DNA from: Dendronephthya gigantea
Lineage: Eukaryota > Cnidaria > Anthozoa > Malacalcyonacea > Nephtheidae
Direction: 5' to 3'
Assembly (NCBI RefSeq): GCF_004324835.1
Contig: NW_021163019.1
Coordinates: 1 to 64,000, forward strand
DNA: 64,000 nucleotides
The notes under the pieces were generated by a model. The model saw only the letters and a program-made list of their open reading frames with translations, did no database searches and was not told the DNA's origin. Shown here one piece after another: positions 25,501 through 40,914 of this stretch (positions are counted from its first letter, which is position 1; each line of letters starts with the position of its first letter). Made by a program: the position numbers and the translations under genes.

Positions 25501-27767
25501 ATCATAATAAATGATGGTTGCCTTGACAAACATGATAATCATTATGATGATCTTGATCATAATTAGCATATTAATCATAATAAATGATGGCTGCAATGGC
25601 AACCATGATGATCATGATGATGAGTTTGATCATAATTAGCATATTAATCATAATAAATGATGGTTGCCATGGCAACTATGATGATCATTATGATGATCTT
25701 GATCATAATTAGCATAATAATTATAATAAATGATGTTTGCTATGGCAACCATGATGCTCATTATGATGATTTTGATCATAATTAGCATATTAATCATAAT
25801 AAATGATGGTTGCATTGGAAACTATGTTGATCATTATGATGATCTTGATAATAATTAGCATATTATTCAAAATAAATTATGCTTGTTATGGCAACAATGA
25901 TGCTCATTATGATGATTTTAAACATAATTAGCATATTAATCATAATAAATGATGGTTGCTATGGCAACTATGATGATCATTATGATGATCTTGACAATAA
26001 TTAGCATGTTAATCATAATTAATGATTGTTGCTATTGCAACCATTATGATCATTATGATTATTTTGACCATAATAAGCATACTAATCATAATAAATGATG
26101 GTTGCTATGGCAACTATGATGATCATTATGAGGATCTTGATCATAATTAGCATATTAATCATAATAAATGATAGTTGCCATGGCAACCATGATGATCATT
26201 ATGGTTATTTTGACCATAATTAGCATACTAATCATAATAAATGATGGTAGCAATGGCAACTATGATGATCATTATGAGGATCTTGACAATAATTAGCAGG
26301 TTAATCATAATAAATTATAATTACCATGGCAACCATGATGATCATTATGATGATCTTAATCATAATTAGCATATTACTTATAATCAATATTGGTTGCCAT
26401 GGCAACGATGATGATCATTATGATGATTTTGACCATAATTAGCATATTATTCATAATAAATGATGGTTGCTATGGCAACCATGATGATCATTATGATGAT
26501 CTTTATCATAATTAGCATATTTGTCATAATAAATGATGGTTGCCATGGCAACCATGATACTCATGATAATGATTTTGATCATAATTAGCATATTAATCAT
26601 AATAAATTATAGTTTTACCATAGCAATTATGAGGATCATTATGATGATCTCGATCATATTTAGCATACTAATCATGACAAATGATAGTTGCCATGGCAAC
26701 CATGATGCTGATTATGATGATTTTGATCATAATTAGCATATTAATCATAATAAATTATGGTTGTCATAGCAACTATGATGATCATTATGATGATCTTGAT
26801 CATAATTAGCATATTATTCATAATAAATGATGGTTGCTATGGCAAAAATGATGCTCATTATGATGATTTTGTTCATAATTAGCATATTAATCATATTAAA
26901 TTATGGTTGCCATAGCAACTATGATGATCATTATGATGATCTTGATCATAATTTGCATATTAATCATAATAAATGAAAGTTGCTATGGCAACCATGACGC
27001 TTATTATGATGATTTTGATCATAATTAGCATATTAATCATAATAAATGATGGTTACAATGGCAACCATGATGATCATTATGATGATCTTAATCATAATTA
27101 GCATATTACTTATAATCAATATTGTTTCCCATGGCAACCATGATGATCATTGTGATTATTTTCACCATAATTAGCATATTAATCATAATAAATGATGGTT
27201 GCCATGGCAACCATGACGACCATTATGATGATCTTTATCAAATTAGCACAATAATCATAATAAATGATGGTTGCCATGGCAACCATGATGCTCATATGAT
27301 GATTTGATCATAATTAGCATATTAATCATAATAAATGATAGTTATCATAGCAACTAAAAGGATCATTATGATGATCTTGATTATAGTTAGCATATTAATC
27401 ATAATAAATGATGGTTGCTATGACAACCATGATGCTGATTATGATGATTTTCATCATAATTAGCATATTCATCATAATAAATTATGGTTGCCATGGCAAC
27501 TATGATGATCATTATGATGATCTTGCTCATAATTAGCATATTAATCATAAAAATGATGGTTGCTATGGCAACCATGATGCTCATTATTATGATTTTGATC
27601 ATAATTAGCATATTAATCATAATAAATGATAGTCGACATGGAAACTATGATGATCATTATGATGATCTTGATCATAATTAGCATATTAATCATAATAAAT
27701 TATGGTTAACATGGCAACCATGATGCTCATTATGATGATTTTGATCATAATTAGCATATTAATCATA
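13594..27767 (+). repeat. 73-bp X-box satellite, forward array, segment 3
   Basis: About 14 kb of forward monomers. The stretch 13,598 to about 18,513 repeats from about 18,514 at an offset of 4,916 bp (for example ATGCAAACAATACTGCTC at 14,768 and 19,684). Local duplications occur, for example an offset of about 218 bp (three monomers) at 16,140-16,560, and the CACTAAAAATTATAG monomer again at about 20,815. From about 22,500 rightward a different texture appears with the marker TTACTTATAATCAAT before the X-box and GAGGATCTTGACAATAATTAGCATG between them. Single-base losses are frequent in 19,700-24,000. No gene is visible. Confidence 0.96.
16943..21600 (+). repeat. Left higher-order repeat, third copy (about 4.9-kb unit)
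   Basis: Starting at GCTATGGCAATC (16,943) the monomer order follows that of the second copy, including the GTTGCCATAACATCC and GCAACTTTGATGATCTC variants. It lacks the TIR and Gypsy insertions. Homology to the 13,598-16,900 block fades near 21,600, where single-base indels become frequent. The end is approximate. Confidence 0.7.
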
Positions 27768-28471
27768 ACAAGACGCCGTTCTGGCGTTAACTCCGGTGCA
27801 CGTGCCAGTCTTCAATATAGAGCTTCTGAACATAAACAATACAGTTCGCGTATTGTTTCGCATACATATTCGCATTTAGATGCCTGGCGAACCTAAATGT
27901 TCGATCGCGAAATTCCGAAGAACATCGCAGTATAGAAGTTCAATTGTTCAAAAATGTAAATAAACCGCTTGATACATTCGCTTCGTCTTACACTTTGCCT
28001 TTGGAATTCGCGCTTATATAGTTGTATTAAATCTTCAATCCTGTGCAAACTACGCGACGTGTCAACGCGCCCATACACGACCACATCATCTTGTTAAACG
28101 GCAAAATAGCAGCGATATTATTAAAATAGGACCGGGTCTACATGTATTAAATATATTCTTACCCCAATTCAATCTAAACTTAATCGAAAAGCATGAAAAG
28201 AACGGTTTATTTGTTCCTCTTGGAGGAATTGCCGTATCATGCGAGCGAAATCGAATCGCGCATTGGAAAATTAGCCAAAGCTGTGCACCACAAGTCTTGG
28301 GAGATAAGACTGGGACGTAGATAAACACGGTCACATACATGTTTTAAATACTAGTATATTTCGCGCCATTACAGACTTGCGACGAGGAAAAATAATAAAA
28401 AAAAAAACAAAAAAAAAACCAAAAACAATACAAAACCGGGGGAATTTTCAACTCCGTCGCTGACGCCGAGT
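27768..28471. mobile_element. Unclassified 0.7-kb insertion in the satellite
   Basis: The satellite stops after TTAATCATAA and resumes at TAATAATGATGGTTGCC. The intervening 0.7 kb is much richer in CpG and G+C than the satellite and unrelated to it. It ends with an A-rich run of about 50 bp (around 28,386-28,436) followed by GGGGGAATTTTCAACTCCG and GACGCCGAG. GACGCCG also occurs near the left end, and AACTCCG near both ends. A perfect 9-bp hairpin (AAACAATAC/GTATTGTTT) lies near 27,835-27,860. Two minus-strand open frames of 63 and 84 codons show no known domain. It could be a non-autonomous element or a filler fragment; possible TAA duplications at the edges are weak. Confidence 0.5.
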
Positions 28472-31400
28472 AATAATGATGGTTGCCATGGCAACTATGA
28501 TGATCATTATGATGATCTTGATCATAATTAGCATATTAAGTATAATAAATGATGGTTGCCATTGCGACTATGAGAATCATTATGATGATCTTGATCATAA
28601 TTAGCATATTAATCATAATAAATGATGCTGGCCATGGCAAATATGATGATCATTATGATTATTTTGACAATAATTAGCATACAAATCATAAAAAATGATG
28701 GTTGCTATAGCAACTATGATGATCATTATGAGGATCTTGACAATAATTAGCATGTTAATCATAATAAATGATAGTTACCATGGCAACTATGATGATCATG
28801 ATGATTTTAATCATAATTAGCATATTACTTATAATCAATATTGGTTGTTATGGCAACCATGATGATCATTATGATGATTTTGACCATAATTAGCATATTA
28901 ATAATAATAAATGATGGTTGCCATGGCCACCATGATGATCATTATGACGATCTTTATCATAATTAGCATATTAATCATAATAAATGATGGTTGCCATGGC
29001 AACCATGATGCTCATGATGATGATTTTGATCATAATTAGCATATTAATCATAATAAATGATAGTTACCATAGCAACTATGAGGATCATTATGATGATCTT
29101 GATCATAATTAGCATATTAATCATAATTAATGATTGTTGCCATTGCAACCATTATGATCATTATGATTATTTTGACCATAATTAGCATACTAATCATATT
29201 AAATGATGGTTGCCATGGCAACTATGATGATCATTATGAGGATCTTGATCATAATTATAATATTAATCATAATAAATGATGGTTGCCATGGCAACCATGA
29301 TGCTCATTATGATGACTTTGATCATAATTAGCATATTAATCATAATAAATGATAGTTGACATAGCAACTATGATGATCATTATGATGATCTTGATCATAA
29401 TTAGCATATTAATCATAATAAATTATGGTTGCTATGGCAATTATGATGCTCATTATGATGATTTTGATCATAATTAGCATATTAATCATAATAAATGATG
29501 GTTGCCAAGGCAACTATGATGATCATTATGAAGATCTTGATCATAATTAGCATATTAATCATAATAAATTATGGTTGCCATGGCAACTATGGGAATCATT
29601 ATGATAATCTTGATCATAATTAGCATATTAATCATAATAAATGATGGTTGCCATGGCAACCATGATGATCATTATGATTATTTTCACCATAATTAGCATA
29701 CTAATCATAATAAATAGAGGTTGCAATGGCAACTACGATGATCATTATGAGGATCTTGACAATAATTAGCATGTTAATCATAATAAATGATGGTTACCAT
29801 GGCAACCATGATGATCATTATGATGATCTTAATCATAATTAGCATATTACTTATAATCAATATTAGTTGCCATGGCAACCATGATGATCATTATGATGAT
29901 TTTGACCATAATTAGCATATTAAATATAATAAATGATGGTTGCCATGATCATTATGACGATCTTTATCATAATTAGCATATTTATCATAATAAATGATGG
30001 TTGCCATGGCAACCATGATGCTCATGATGATGATTTTGATCATAATTAGCATGTTAATCATAATAAATGATAGTTGCCATGGCAACTGTGATGATCATTA
30101 TGATGATCTTGATCATAATTTGCATATTAATCATAATAAATGACGGTTGCTATGGCAACCATGATGCTCATTATGATGATTTTGATCATAATTAGCATAT
30201 TAATCATAATAAATGATGGTTACCATAGCAACCATGCTGATAATTATGATGATCTTAATCATATTTAGCATATTACTTATAATCAATATTGGTTCCCATG
30301 GCAACCATGATGATCATTATGATGATTTTGACCATAATTAGCATATTAATCATAATAAATGATGGTTGCCATGCCAACCATGATGATCATTATGACGATC
30401 TTTATCATAATTAGCACATTAATCGTAATAAATGATGGTTGCCATGGCAACCATGATGCTCATGATGATGATTTTGATCATAATTAGCCTATTATTCATA
30501 ATAAATGATAGTTACCATAGCAACTAAAAGGATCATTATGATGATCTTGATTATAGTTAGCATATTAATCATAATAAATTATGGTTGCCATGGCAACCAT
30601 GATGCTGATTATGATGATTTTCATCATAATTAGCATATTCATCATAATAAATTATGGTTGCGATGGCAACTATGATGATCATTATGATGATCTAGATCAT
30701 AATTAGCATATTAATCATAATAAATTATGGTTGCTATGGCAACCATGATGCTCATTATGATGATTTTGATCAAAATTAGCATATTAATCATAATAAATGA
30801 TGGTTGACATTGCAACTATGATGATCATTATGATGATCTTGATCATATTTAGCATATTCAGCATAATAAATGATGGTTGCTATGGCAACCATGATGCTCA
30901 TTATAATGATTTTGATCATAATTAGCATATTAATCATAATAAATGATGGTTGCCATGGCAACTATGATGATCATTATGATGATCATGATCATAATTAGCA
31001 TATTAAGCATAATAAATTATGGTGCTATGGCAACTATGAGAATCATTATGATGATTTTGATCATTTAAAGAATTCACAATAAATGATGGTTGATATGGCA
31101 ACCATAATGATCATTATGATTATTTTTGACATAATTAGCATACTAATCATATTAATATGATGGTTGCCATGGCAACTATGATGATCATTATGAGGATCTT
31201 GACAATAATTAGCATGTTAATCATAATATATGATGGTTACCATGGCAACCATGATGATCATTATGATTATTTTGACAATAATTAGCATACTAATCATATT
31301 AAATGATGGTTGCCATGGCAACTATGATGATCATTATGAGGATCTTGACAATAATTAGCATGTTAATCATAATATATGATGGTTACCATGGCAACCATGA

Positions 31401-34400
31401 TGATCATTATGATGATGTTAATCATAATTAGCATATTACTTATAATCAATATTGGTTGCTATGGCAACCATGATGATCATTATGATGATTTTGACCATAA
31501 TTAGCATATTAATGATAATAAATGATGGTTGCCATGGCAACTATGATGATCATTATGATGATCTTTATCATAATTAGCATATTAATCATAATAAATGATG
31601 GTTGCCATGGCAACCATGATGCTCATGATGATGATTTTGATCATATTTAGCATCTTATTCATAATAAATGATGGTTGTCATGGCAACTATGATGATCATT
31701 ATGAGGATCTTGATCATAATTAGCATATTAATCATAATAAATGATGGTTGCCATGGCAACCATGATGATCATTATGATTATTTTGACCACAATTAGCATT
31801 ACTAATCATAATAAATGATGGTTGCTATGGCAACTATGATGATCATTATGAGGATCTTGACAATAATTAGCATGTTAATCATAATAAATTATGGTTACCA
31901 TGGCAACCATGATAATCATTATGATGATCTTAATCATAATTAGCATATTACTTATAATCAAATGTTGCCATGGCAACGATGATGATCATTATATGATTTT
32001 GATCATAATTAGCATATTAATCATAATAAATGATGGTTGATATGGCAACCATGATGATCATTATGATGATTTTTATCATAAGTAGCCTATTATTCATATT
32101 AAATGATGGTTACTATGGCAACTATGATGATCATTATGATGATTTTGATCATAATTAGCATATTAATCATAATAAATGATAGTTACTATAGCAATTATGA
32201 GGATCATTATGATGATCTTGATCTTAGTTAGCATATTATCATAATAAATGATGGTTGCCATCGCAACCATGATGCTGATTATGATGACTTTGATCATAAT
32301 TAGCATATTAATCATAATAATTGATGGTTGCCATGGCAACTATGATGATCATTATGATGATCTTGATCATAATTAGCATATTAATCATAATAAATGATGG
32401 TTGTTATGGCAACCATGATGCTCATTATGATGATTTTGATCATAATTAGCATATTTCATAATAAATGATGGTTGACATAGCAACTATTATGATCATTATG
32501 ATGATCTTGATCATAATTAGCATATTAATCATAATAAATTATGGTTTCCATAACAACTAAGATGCTCATTATGATGAATTTGATCATAATGAGCATAATA
32601 ATCATAATAAATTATGGTTGCCATGGCAACTATGGGAATCATTATGATGATCTTGATCTTAATCAGCATATTAATCATAATAAATGATGGTTGCCATGGC
32701 AACCATGATGATCATTATGATTATTTTGACCATAATTAGCATACTAATCATAAAAAAATAATGGTTGCCATGACAATATGATGATCATTATGAGGATCTT
32801 GATAAATAATTAGCATGTTAATCATATAAATGATGGTTACCATGGCAACCATGATGATCATTATGATGATCTTAATCATAATTAGCATATTACTAATAAT
32901 AATATTGGTTGCTATGGCAACCATGATAATCATCATCATGATTTTGACCATAATTAGCATATAATCATAAATGATGGTTGCCATAGCAACCATGATGATC
33001 ATTATGATGATCTTTATCATAATTAGCATATTAACCATAATAAAAGATAGTTGCCATGGCAACCAGGATGCTCATGATGATGATTTTGATCATAATTAGC
33101 ATATCAATCATAATAAATTATGGTTGCCATGGCAACTATGATGATCATTATGATGATCTTGATGATAATTAGCATATTAATCATAATAAATGATGGTTGC
33201 TATGGCAACCATGATCCTGATTATGATGATTTTCATCATAATTAGCATATTAATCATAATATAATTGTTCAATGGAAACAATGATGATCATTATGATGAT
33301 CTTGATCATAATTTGCATATTAATCCGAACAAATGATGGTTGCTATGGCAACCATGATGCTCATTATGATGATTTTGATCATAATTAGCATATTAATCAT
33401 AATAAATGATGGTTACCATGGCAACCATGATGTCATTATGATGATCTTAATCATAATTAGCATATTACTTATAATCAATATTGGTTCCCATGGCAACCAT
33501 GATGAATTATGATGATTTTGACCATAATTAGCATATTAATCATAAAAATGATGGTTGCGTGGCAACCATGATGATCATTATGATGATCTTTATCATAATT
33601 AGCACATTAATCATAATAAATGATGGTTGCCATGGCAACCACGATGCTCATTATGATGAATTTGATCATAATTATCATATTAATCATAATAAATGATGGT
33701 TGACATGGCAACTATTATGATCATTATGATTATCTTGATCATAATTAGCATATTAATCATAATAAATTATGGTTGACATTGCAACTATGATGCTCATTAT
33801 GATGATTTTGATCATAATTAGCATATTAATCATAATAAATGATGGTTGCCATGGCAACTATGATGATCATTATGATGATCTTTAACATAATTAGCATATT
33901 ATTCATAATAAATGATGGTTGCTATAGCAACCATGATGCTTATTATGATGATTTGGATCAAAATTAGCATATTAATCATAATAAATGATGGTTGTCATGG
34001 CAACTATGAGAATCATTATGATGATCTTGATCATAATTAGCATATTAATAATAATAAATGATGGTTGCTATGGAAACCATGATGATCATTATGATTATTT
34101 TGACCATAATTAGCATACTAATCATAATAAATTATGGTTGCCATGGCAACTATGATGATCATTATGAGGATCTTGACAATAATTAGCATGTTAATCATAA
34201 TAAATGATGGTTACCATGATAACCATGATGATCATTATGATGAACTTAATCATAATTAGCATATTACTTATAATCAATATTGGTTGCCATGGCAACCATG
34301 ATGATCATTATGATGATTTTGACCATAATTAGCATATTAATCATAATAAATGATGGTTGCTATGGCAACTATGATGATCATTATGAGCATCTTGACAATA

Positions 34401-36203
34401 ATTAGCATTTTAATCATAATAAATGATGGTTACCATGGTAACCATGATGATCATTATGATGATCTTAATCATAATTAGCATATTACTTATGATCAATATT
34501 GGTTGCCATGGCAACCATGATGATCATTATGATGATTTTGACCATAAAGAGCATATTAATCATAATAAATGATGGTTGCCATGGCAACTATCATGATCAT
34601 TATGATGATCTTGATCATAATTAGCATATTATTCAAGATAAATTATGGTTGCCATAGCATCCATAATGCCCATTATGATGTTTTTAATCATAATTAGCAT
34701 ATTAATCATAATAAATGATGGTTGCCATGGCAATTATGATGATCATTTGATGAGCTTGACAATAATTAGCATGTTAATCATAATAAATGATGGTTACCAT
34801 TTAAACTATGATGATCATTATGATGATATTAATCATAATTAGCATATTACTTATAATCAATAATAGTTTCCATAGCAACCATGATGATCATTATGATGAT
34901 TTTGACTATAATTAGTATATTAATCATATTAAATGATGGTTGCCATGCAACCATGATGCTCATTATGATGATTTTGATCATAATTAGGATACTAATCACA
35001 AAAAAAGATGGTTAGCTTGGCAACTATGATGATCATTATGATGATCTTGATCATAATTAGCATATTAATCATAATAAATGATGGTTGCCATGGCAACCAT
35101 GATGATCATTATGATGATTTTGATCATAATTAGCATTTTAATTATAATAAATTATGGTTGCATATGGCAACCATGATGCTCATGATGATGTTTTGATCAT
35201 AAATAGCATATTAATGATAATAAATGATAGTTGCCATGGCAACTATGATGATCATTATGATGATCTTGATTATAATTAGCATATTAATCATAATAAATGA
35301 TTGTTGACATGGCAACCATTATGCTCATTATGATGATTTTGATCATAAATAGCATATTAATCATAATAAATGATGGTTACCATGGGAAACATGATGATCA
35401 TTATGATGATCTTGATCATAATTAGCATATTAATCATAATAAATGATGGTTCTCATGGCAACCATGATGCTAATTATGATGATTTTGATCATAAATAGCA
35501 TATTAATCATAATAAATGATGGTTGCCATGGCAACTATGAGAATTATTATGATCATCTTGATCATAATTAGCATATTAATTATAATAAATGATGGTTGCC
35601 ATGGCAACCATAATGATCATTTTAATTATTTTGACCATAATTAGCATATTAATCATAATAAATGATTGTTGACATGGCAACCATAATGCTCATTATGATG
35701 ATTTTGATCATAAATAGCATATTAATCATAATAAATGATGGTTACCATGGGAAACATGATGATCATTATGATGATCCTGATCATAATTAGCATATTAATC
35801 ATAATAAATGATGGTTCTCATGGCAACCTGATGCTCATTATGATGATTTTGATCATAAATAGCATATTAATCATAATAAATGATGGTTGCCATGGCAACT
35901 ATGAGAATCATTATGATCATCTTGATCATAATTAGCATATTAATTATAATAAATGATGGTTGCCATGGCAACCATAATGATCATTTTAATTATTTTGACC
36001 ATAATTAGCATACTAATCAAAATAAATTATGGTTGCCATGGCAACTATGATGATCATTATGAGGATCTTGTCAATAATTAGCATGTTGAATATAATAAAT
36101 GATGGTTACCATGGCAACCATGATGAACATTATGATGATCTTAATCATAATTAGCATTACTTATAATCAATATTGGTTGCCATGGCAACCATGATGATCA
36201 TTA
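28472..36203 (+). repeat. 73-bp X-box satellite, forward array, segment 4
   Basis: Forward monomers continue in the texture with TTACTTATAATCAATATTGG before some X-boxes and GGTTACCATGGCAACC as a frequent X-box variant. From about 31,980 the sequence is the first copy of the LINE-anchored higher-order repeat. Single-base losses cluster at 32,740-33,600 relative to the paralogous copy at 37,440-38,300. No gene is visible. Confidence 0.96.
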
Positions 36204-36677
36204 CAATTTTTTTAATTTTTTTTTTTTAATTTTTACAACTTTATTGGATAACAATACCCAAGCGGCAAGAGTGCGAACGGGACCTTTAGACCCATGCGAG
36301 GCAACTCTCCCGTATTTAGCATGCAGCTACAGTATTACACAAAACACACACATCTAGACACATAAGCACGTTGCAATTGTTAAATTACGTAACAGACAAG
36401 TCCTGGTGACAGAAACAACTACTATGTAATGACCAAGTGCAAGTTATGTCAACCTCAAAACTAGAGATTAGCAAATTTAAGTAATTTTTCGACAAGAAAT
36501 TTTTGAACGAAACAGACTGTGAAGATCACTAGGCAAGCCTACTTTACAAACATGATTCCAGAGGGGGACAATTCGGTTGAAATAGGACGACTTGAAGGTG
36601 TTGGTTCTGCATGACGGAACTTTTAGTAGAAGCGAAGGGTTATTACAGTTACGAGTTCTACTACAACCAACGAATGA
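31980..36677 (+). repeat. LINE-anchored higher-order repeat, copy A
   Basis: About 4.7 kb that matches copies B and C monomer by monomer and ends in the same 474-bp LINE 3' fragment. The start is set by homology to the start of copy B (monomers with GTTGATATGGC, then the ATCTTTATCATAA form). It carries more single-base indels than copy B in its first 1.7 kb. Confidence 0.8.
36204..36677 (-). mobile_element. LINE 3' fragment, copy A (474 bp)
   Basis: Minus-strand LINE tail: an A/T-rich tail appears as poly-T at 36,206-36,235 and is followed inward by the 3' untranslated region and the last part of the reverse transcriptase frame. It ends at CGAATGA, where the sequence switches straight to satellite TGATCATTATG. 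It is nearly identical to copy B (for example GAACGAAACAG here against GAACGAAGACAG). The identical junction in copy B shows tandem duplication, not independent insertion. Confidence 0.92.
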
Positions 36678-39600
36678 TGATCATTATGATGCTTTTGACC
36701 ATAATTAGCATATTAATCATAATAAATTATAGTTGATATGGCAACCATGATGATCATTATGATGATCTTTATCATAATTAGCATATTATTCATAATAAAT
36801 GATAATGCTATGGCAACTATGATGCTCATGATGATGATTTTGATCATAATTAGCATATTAATGATAATAAATGATAGTTACCATAGCAATTATGAGGATC
36901 ATTATGATGATCTTGATCTTAGTTAGCATATTAATCATAATAAATGATGGTTGCCTTGGCAACCATGATGCTGATTATGATGACTTTGATCATAATTAGC
37001 ATATTAATCATAATTATTGATGGTTGCCATGGCAACTATGATGATCATTATGATGATCTTGATCATAATTAGCATATTAATCATAATAAATGATGGTTGT
37101 TATGGCAACCATGATGCTCATTATGATGATTTTGATCATAATTAGCATATTAATCATAATAAATGATGGTTGACATAGCAACTATTATGATCATTATGAT
37201 GATCTTGATCATAATTAGCATATTAATCATAATAAATTATGGTTTCCATAACAACTAAGATGCTCATTATGATGAATTTGATCATAATGAGCATAATAAT
37301 CATAATAAATTATGGTTGCCATGGCAACTATGGGAATCATTATGATGATCTTGATCTTAATCAGCATATTAATCATAATAAATGATGGTTGCCATGGCAA
37401 CCATGATGATCATTATGATTATTTTGACCATAATTAGCATACTAATCATAAAAAAATAATGGTTGCCATGACAAATATGATGATCATTATGAGGATCTTG
37501 ATAAATAATTAGCATGTTAATCATAATAAATGATGGTTACCATGGCAACCATGATGATCATTATGATGATCTTAATCATAATTAGCATATTACTTATAAT
37601 CAATATTGGTTGCTATGGCAACCATGATAATCATTATCATGATTTTGACCATAATTAGCATATTAATCATAATAAATGATGGTTGCCATAGCAACCATGA
37701 TGATCATTATGATGATCTTTATCTTAATTAGCATATTAACCATAATAAATGATGGTTGCCATGGCAACCAGGATGCTCATGATGATGATTTTGATCATAA
37801 TTAGCATATCAATCATAATAAATTATGGTTGCCATGGCAACTATGATGATCATTATGATGATCTTGATGATAATTAGCATATTAATCATAATAAATGATG
37901 GTTGCTATGGCAACCATGATCCTGATTATGATGATTTTCATCATAATTAGCATATTAATCATAATAAATAATTGTTCAATGGAAACAATGATGATCATTA
38001 TGATGATCTTGATCATAATTTGCATATTAATCCGAACAAATGATGGTTGCTATGGCAACCATGATGCTCATTATGATGATTTTGATCATAATTAGCATAT
38101 TAATCATAATAAATGATGGTTACCATGGCAACCATGATGATCATTATGATGATCTTAATCATAATTAGCTTATTACTTATAATCAATAATGGTCGCAATG
38201 GCAACCATGATGATCATTATGATGATTTTGATCATAATTGGAATATTAATCATAATAAAGGATGGTTGCCATGGCAACTATGATGATCATTATGATGATC
38301 TTTATCATAATTAGCATATTAATCATAAAAATGACGGTTGCCATGGCAACCACGATGCTCATTATGATGATTTTGATCATAATTATCATATTAATCATAA
38401 TAAATGATGGTTGACATGAAAACTATTATGCTCTTTATGATGATTTTGATCATAATTAGCATATTAATCATAATAAATTATGGTTGACATTGCAACTATG
38501 ATGCTCATTATGATGATTTTGATCATAATTAGCATATTAATCATAATAAAATGATGGTTGCCATGGCAACTATGATGATCATTATGATGATCTTTAACAT
38601 AATTAGCATATTAATCATAATAAATGATGGTTGCTATAGCAACCATGATGCTTATTATGATGATTTGGATCAAAATTAGCATATTAATCATAATAAATGA
38701 TGGTTGTCATGGCAACTATGATAATCATTATGATGATCTTGATCATAATTAGCATATTAATAATAATAAATGATGGTTGCTATGGAAACCATGATGATCA
38801 TTATGATGATTTTCACCATAATTAGCATATTAATCATAATAAATTATGGTTGCCATGGCAACTATGATGATCATTATGATGATCTTGACAATAATTAGCA
38901 TGCTAATCATAATATATGTTGGTTACCATGGCAACCATGATGATCATTATGATGATCTTAATCATAATTAGCTACTTATAATCAATATTGGTTGCCATGG
39001 CAACCATGATGATCATTATGATGATTTTGACCATAATTAGCATATTAATCATAATAAATGATGGTTGCTATGGCAACTATGATGATCATTATGAGCATCT
39101 TGACAATAATTAGCATTTTAATCATAATAAATGATGGTTACCATGGTAACCATGATGATCATTATGATGATCTTAATCATAATTAGCATATTACTTATGA
39201 TCAATATTGGTTGCCATGGCAACCATGATGATCATTATGATGATTTTCACCATAAAGAGCATATTAATCATAATAAATGATGGTTGCCATGGCAACTATC
39301 ATGATCATTATGATGATCTTGATCATAATTAGCATATTATTCAAGATAAATTATGGTTGCCATAGCATCCATAATGCCCATTATGATGTTTTTAATCATA
39401 ATTAGCATATTAATCATAATAAATGATGGTTGCCATGGCAATTATGATGATCATTTTGATGAGCTTGACAATAATTAGCATGTTAATCATAATAAATGAT
39501 GGTTACCATTTAAACTATGATGATCATTATGATGATATTAATCATAATTAGCATATTACTTATAATCAATAATAGTTTCCATAGCAACCATGATGATCAT

Positions 39601-40914
39601 TATGATGATTTTGACTATAATTAGTATATTAATCATATTAAATGATGGTTGCCATGCAACCATGATGCTCATTATGATGATTTTGATCATAATTAGGATA
39701 CTAATCACAAAAAAAGATGGTTAGCTTGGCAACTATGATGATCATTATGATGATCTTGATCATAATTAGCATATTAATCATAATAAATGATGGTTGCCAT
39801 GGCAACCATGATGATCATTATGATGATTTTGATCATAATTAGCATTTTAATTATAATAAATTATGGTTGCATATGGCAACCATGATGCTCATGATGATGT
39901 TTTGATCATAAATAGCATATTAATGATAATAAATGATAGTTGCCATGGCAACTATGATGATCATTATGATGATCTTGATTATAATTAGCATATTAATCAT
40001 AATAAATGATTGTTGACATGGCAACCATTATGCTCATTATGATGATTTTGATCATAAATAGCATATTAATCATAATAAATGATGGTTACCATGGGAAACA
40101 TGATGATCATTATGATGATCTTGATCATAATTAGCATATTAATCATAATAAATGATGGTTCTCATGGCAACCATGATGCTAATTATGATGATTTGATCAT
40201 AAATAGCATATTAATCATAATAAATGATGGTTGCCATGGCAACTATGAGAATTATTATGATCATCTTGATCATAATTAGCATATTAATTATAATAAATGA
40301 TGGTTGCCATGGCAACCATAATGATCATTTTAATTATTTTGACCATAATTAGCATATTAATCATAATAAATGATTGTTGACATGGCAACCATAATGCTCA
40401 TTATGATGATTTTGATCATAAATAGCATATTAATCATAATAAATGATGGTTACCATGGGAAACATGATGATCATTATGATGATCCTGATCATAATTAGCA
40501 TATTAATCATAATAAATGATGGTTCTCATGGCAACCCTGATGCTCATTATGATGATTTTGATCATAAATAGCATATTAATCATAATAAATGATGGTTGCC
40601 ATGGCAACTATGAGAATCATTATGATCATCTTGATCATAATTAGCATATTAATTATAATAAATGATGGTTGCCATGGCAACCATAATGATCATTTTAATT
40701 ATTTTGACCATAATTAGCATACTAATCAAAATAAATTATGGTTGCCATGGCAACTATGATGATCATTATGAGGATCTTGTCAATAATTAGCATGTTGAAT
40801 ATAATAAATGATGGTTACCATGGCAACCATGATGAACATTATGATGATCTTAATCATAATTAGCATAATACTTATAATCAATATTGGTTGCCATGGCAAC
40901 CATGATGATCATTA
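36678..40914 (+). repeat. 73-bp X-box satellite, forward array, segment 5
   Basis: Satellite part of higher-order copy B. It includes variants such as GGTTACCATGGTAACC (around 39,136), a perfectly symmetric double variant of the X-box, and the GGTTCTCATGGCAACC form. A local duplication of the GATTGTTGACATGGCAACC to GGTTGCCATGGCAACCATAATG block is seen near 40,010-40,720. No gene is visible. Confidence 0.96.

Noticed and set aside
27768-28471. tRNA- or 5S-derived SINE
   Set aside because: No A-box/B-box pair or 5S-like head was found. The A-rich run is internal, followed by another 35 bp of unrelated sequence.
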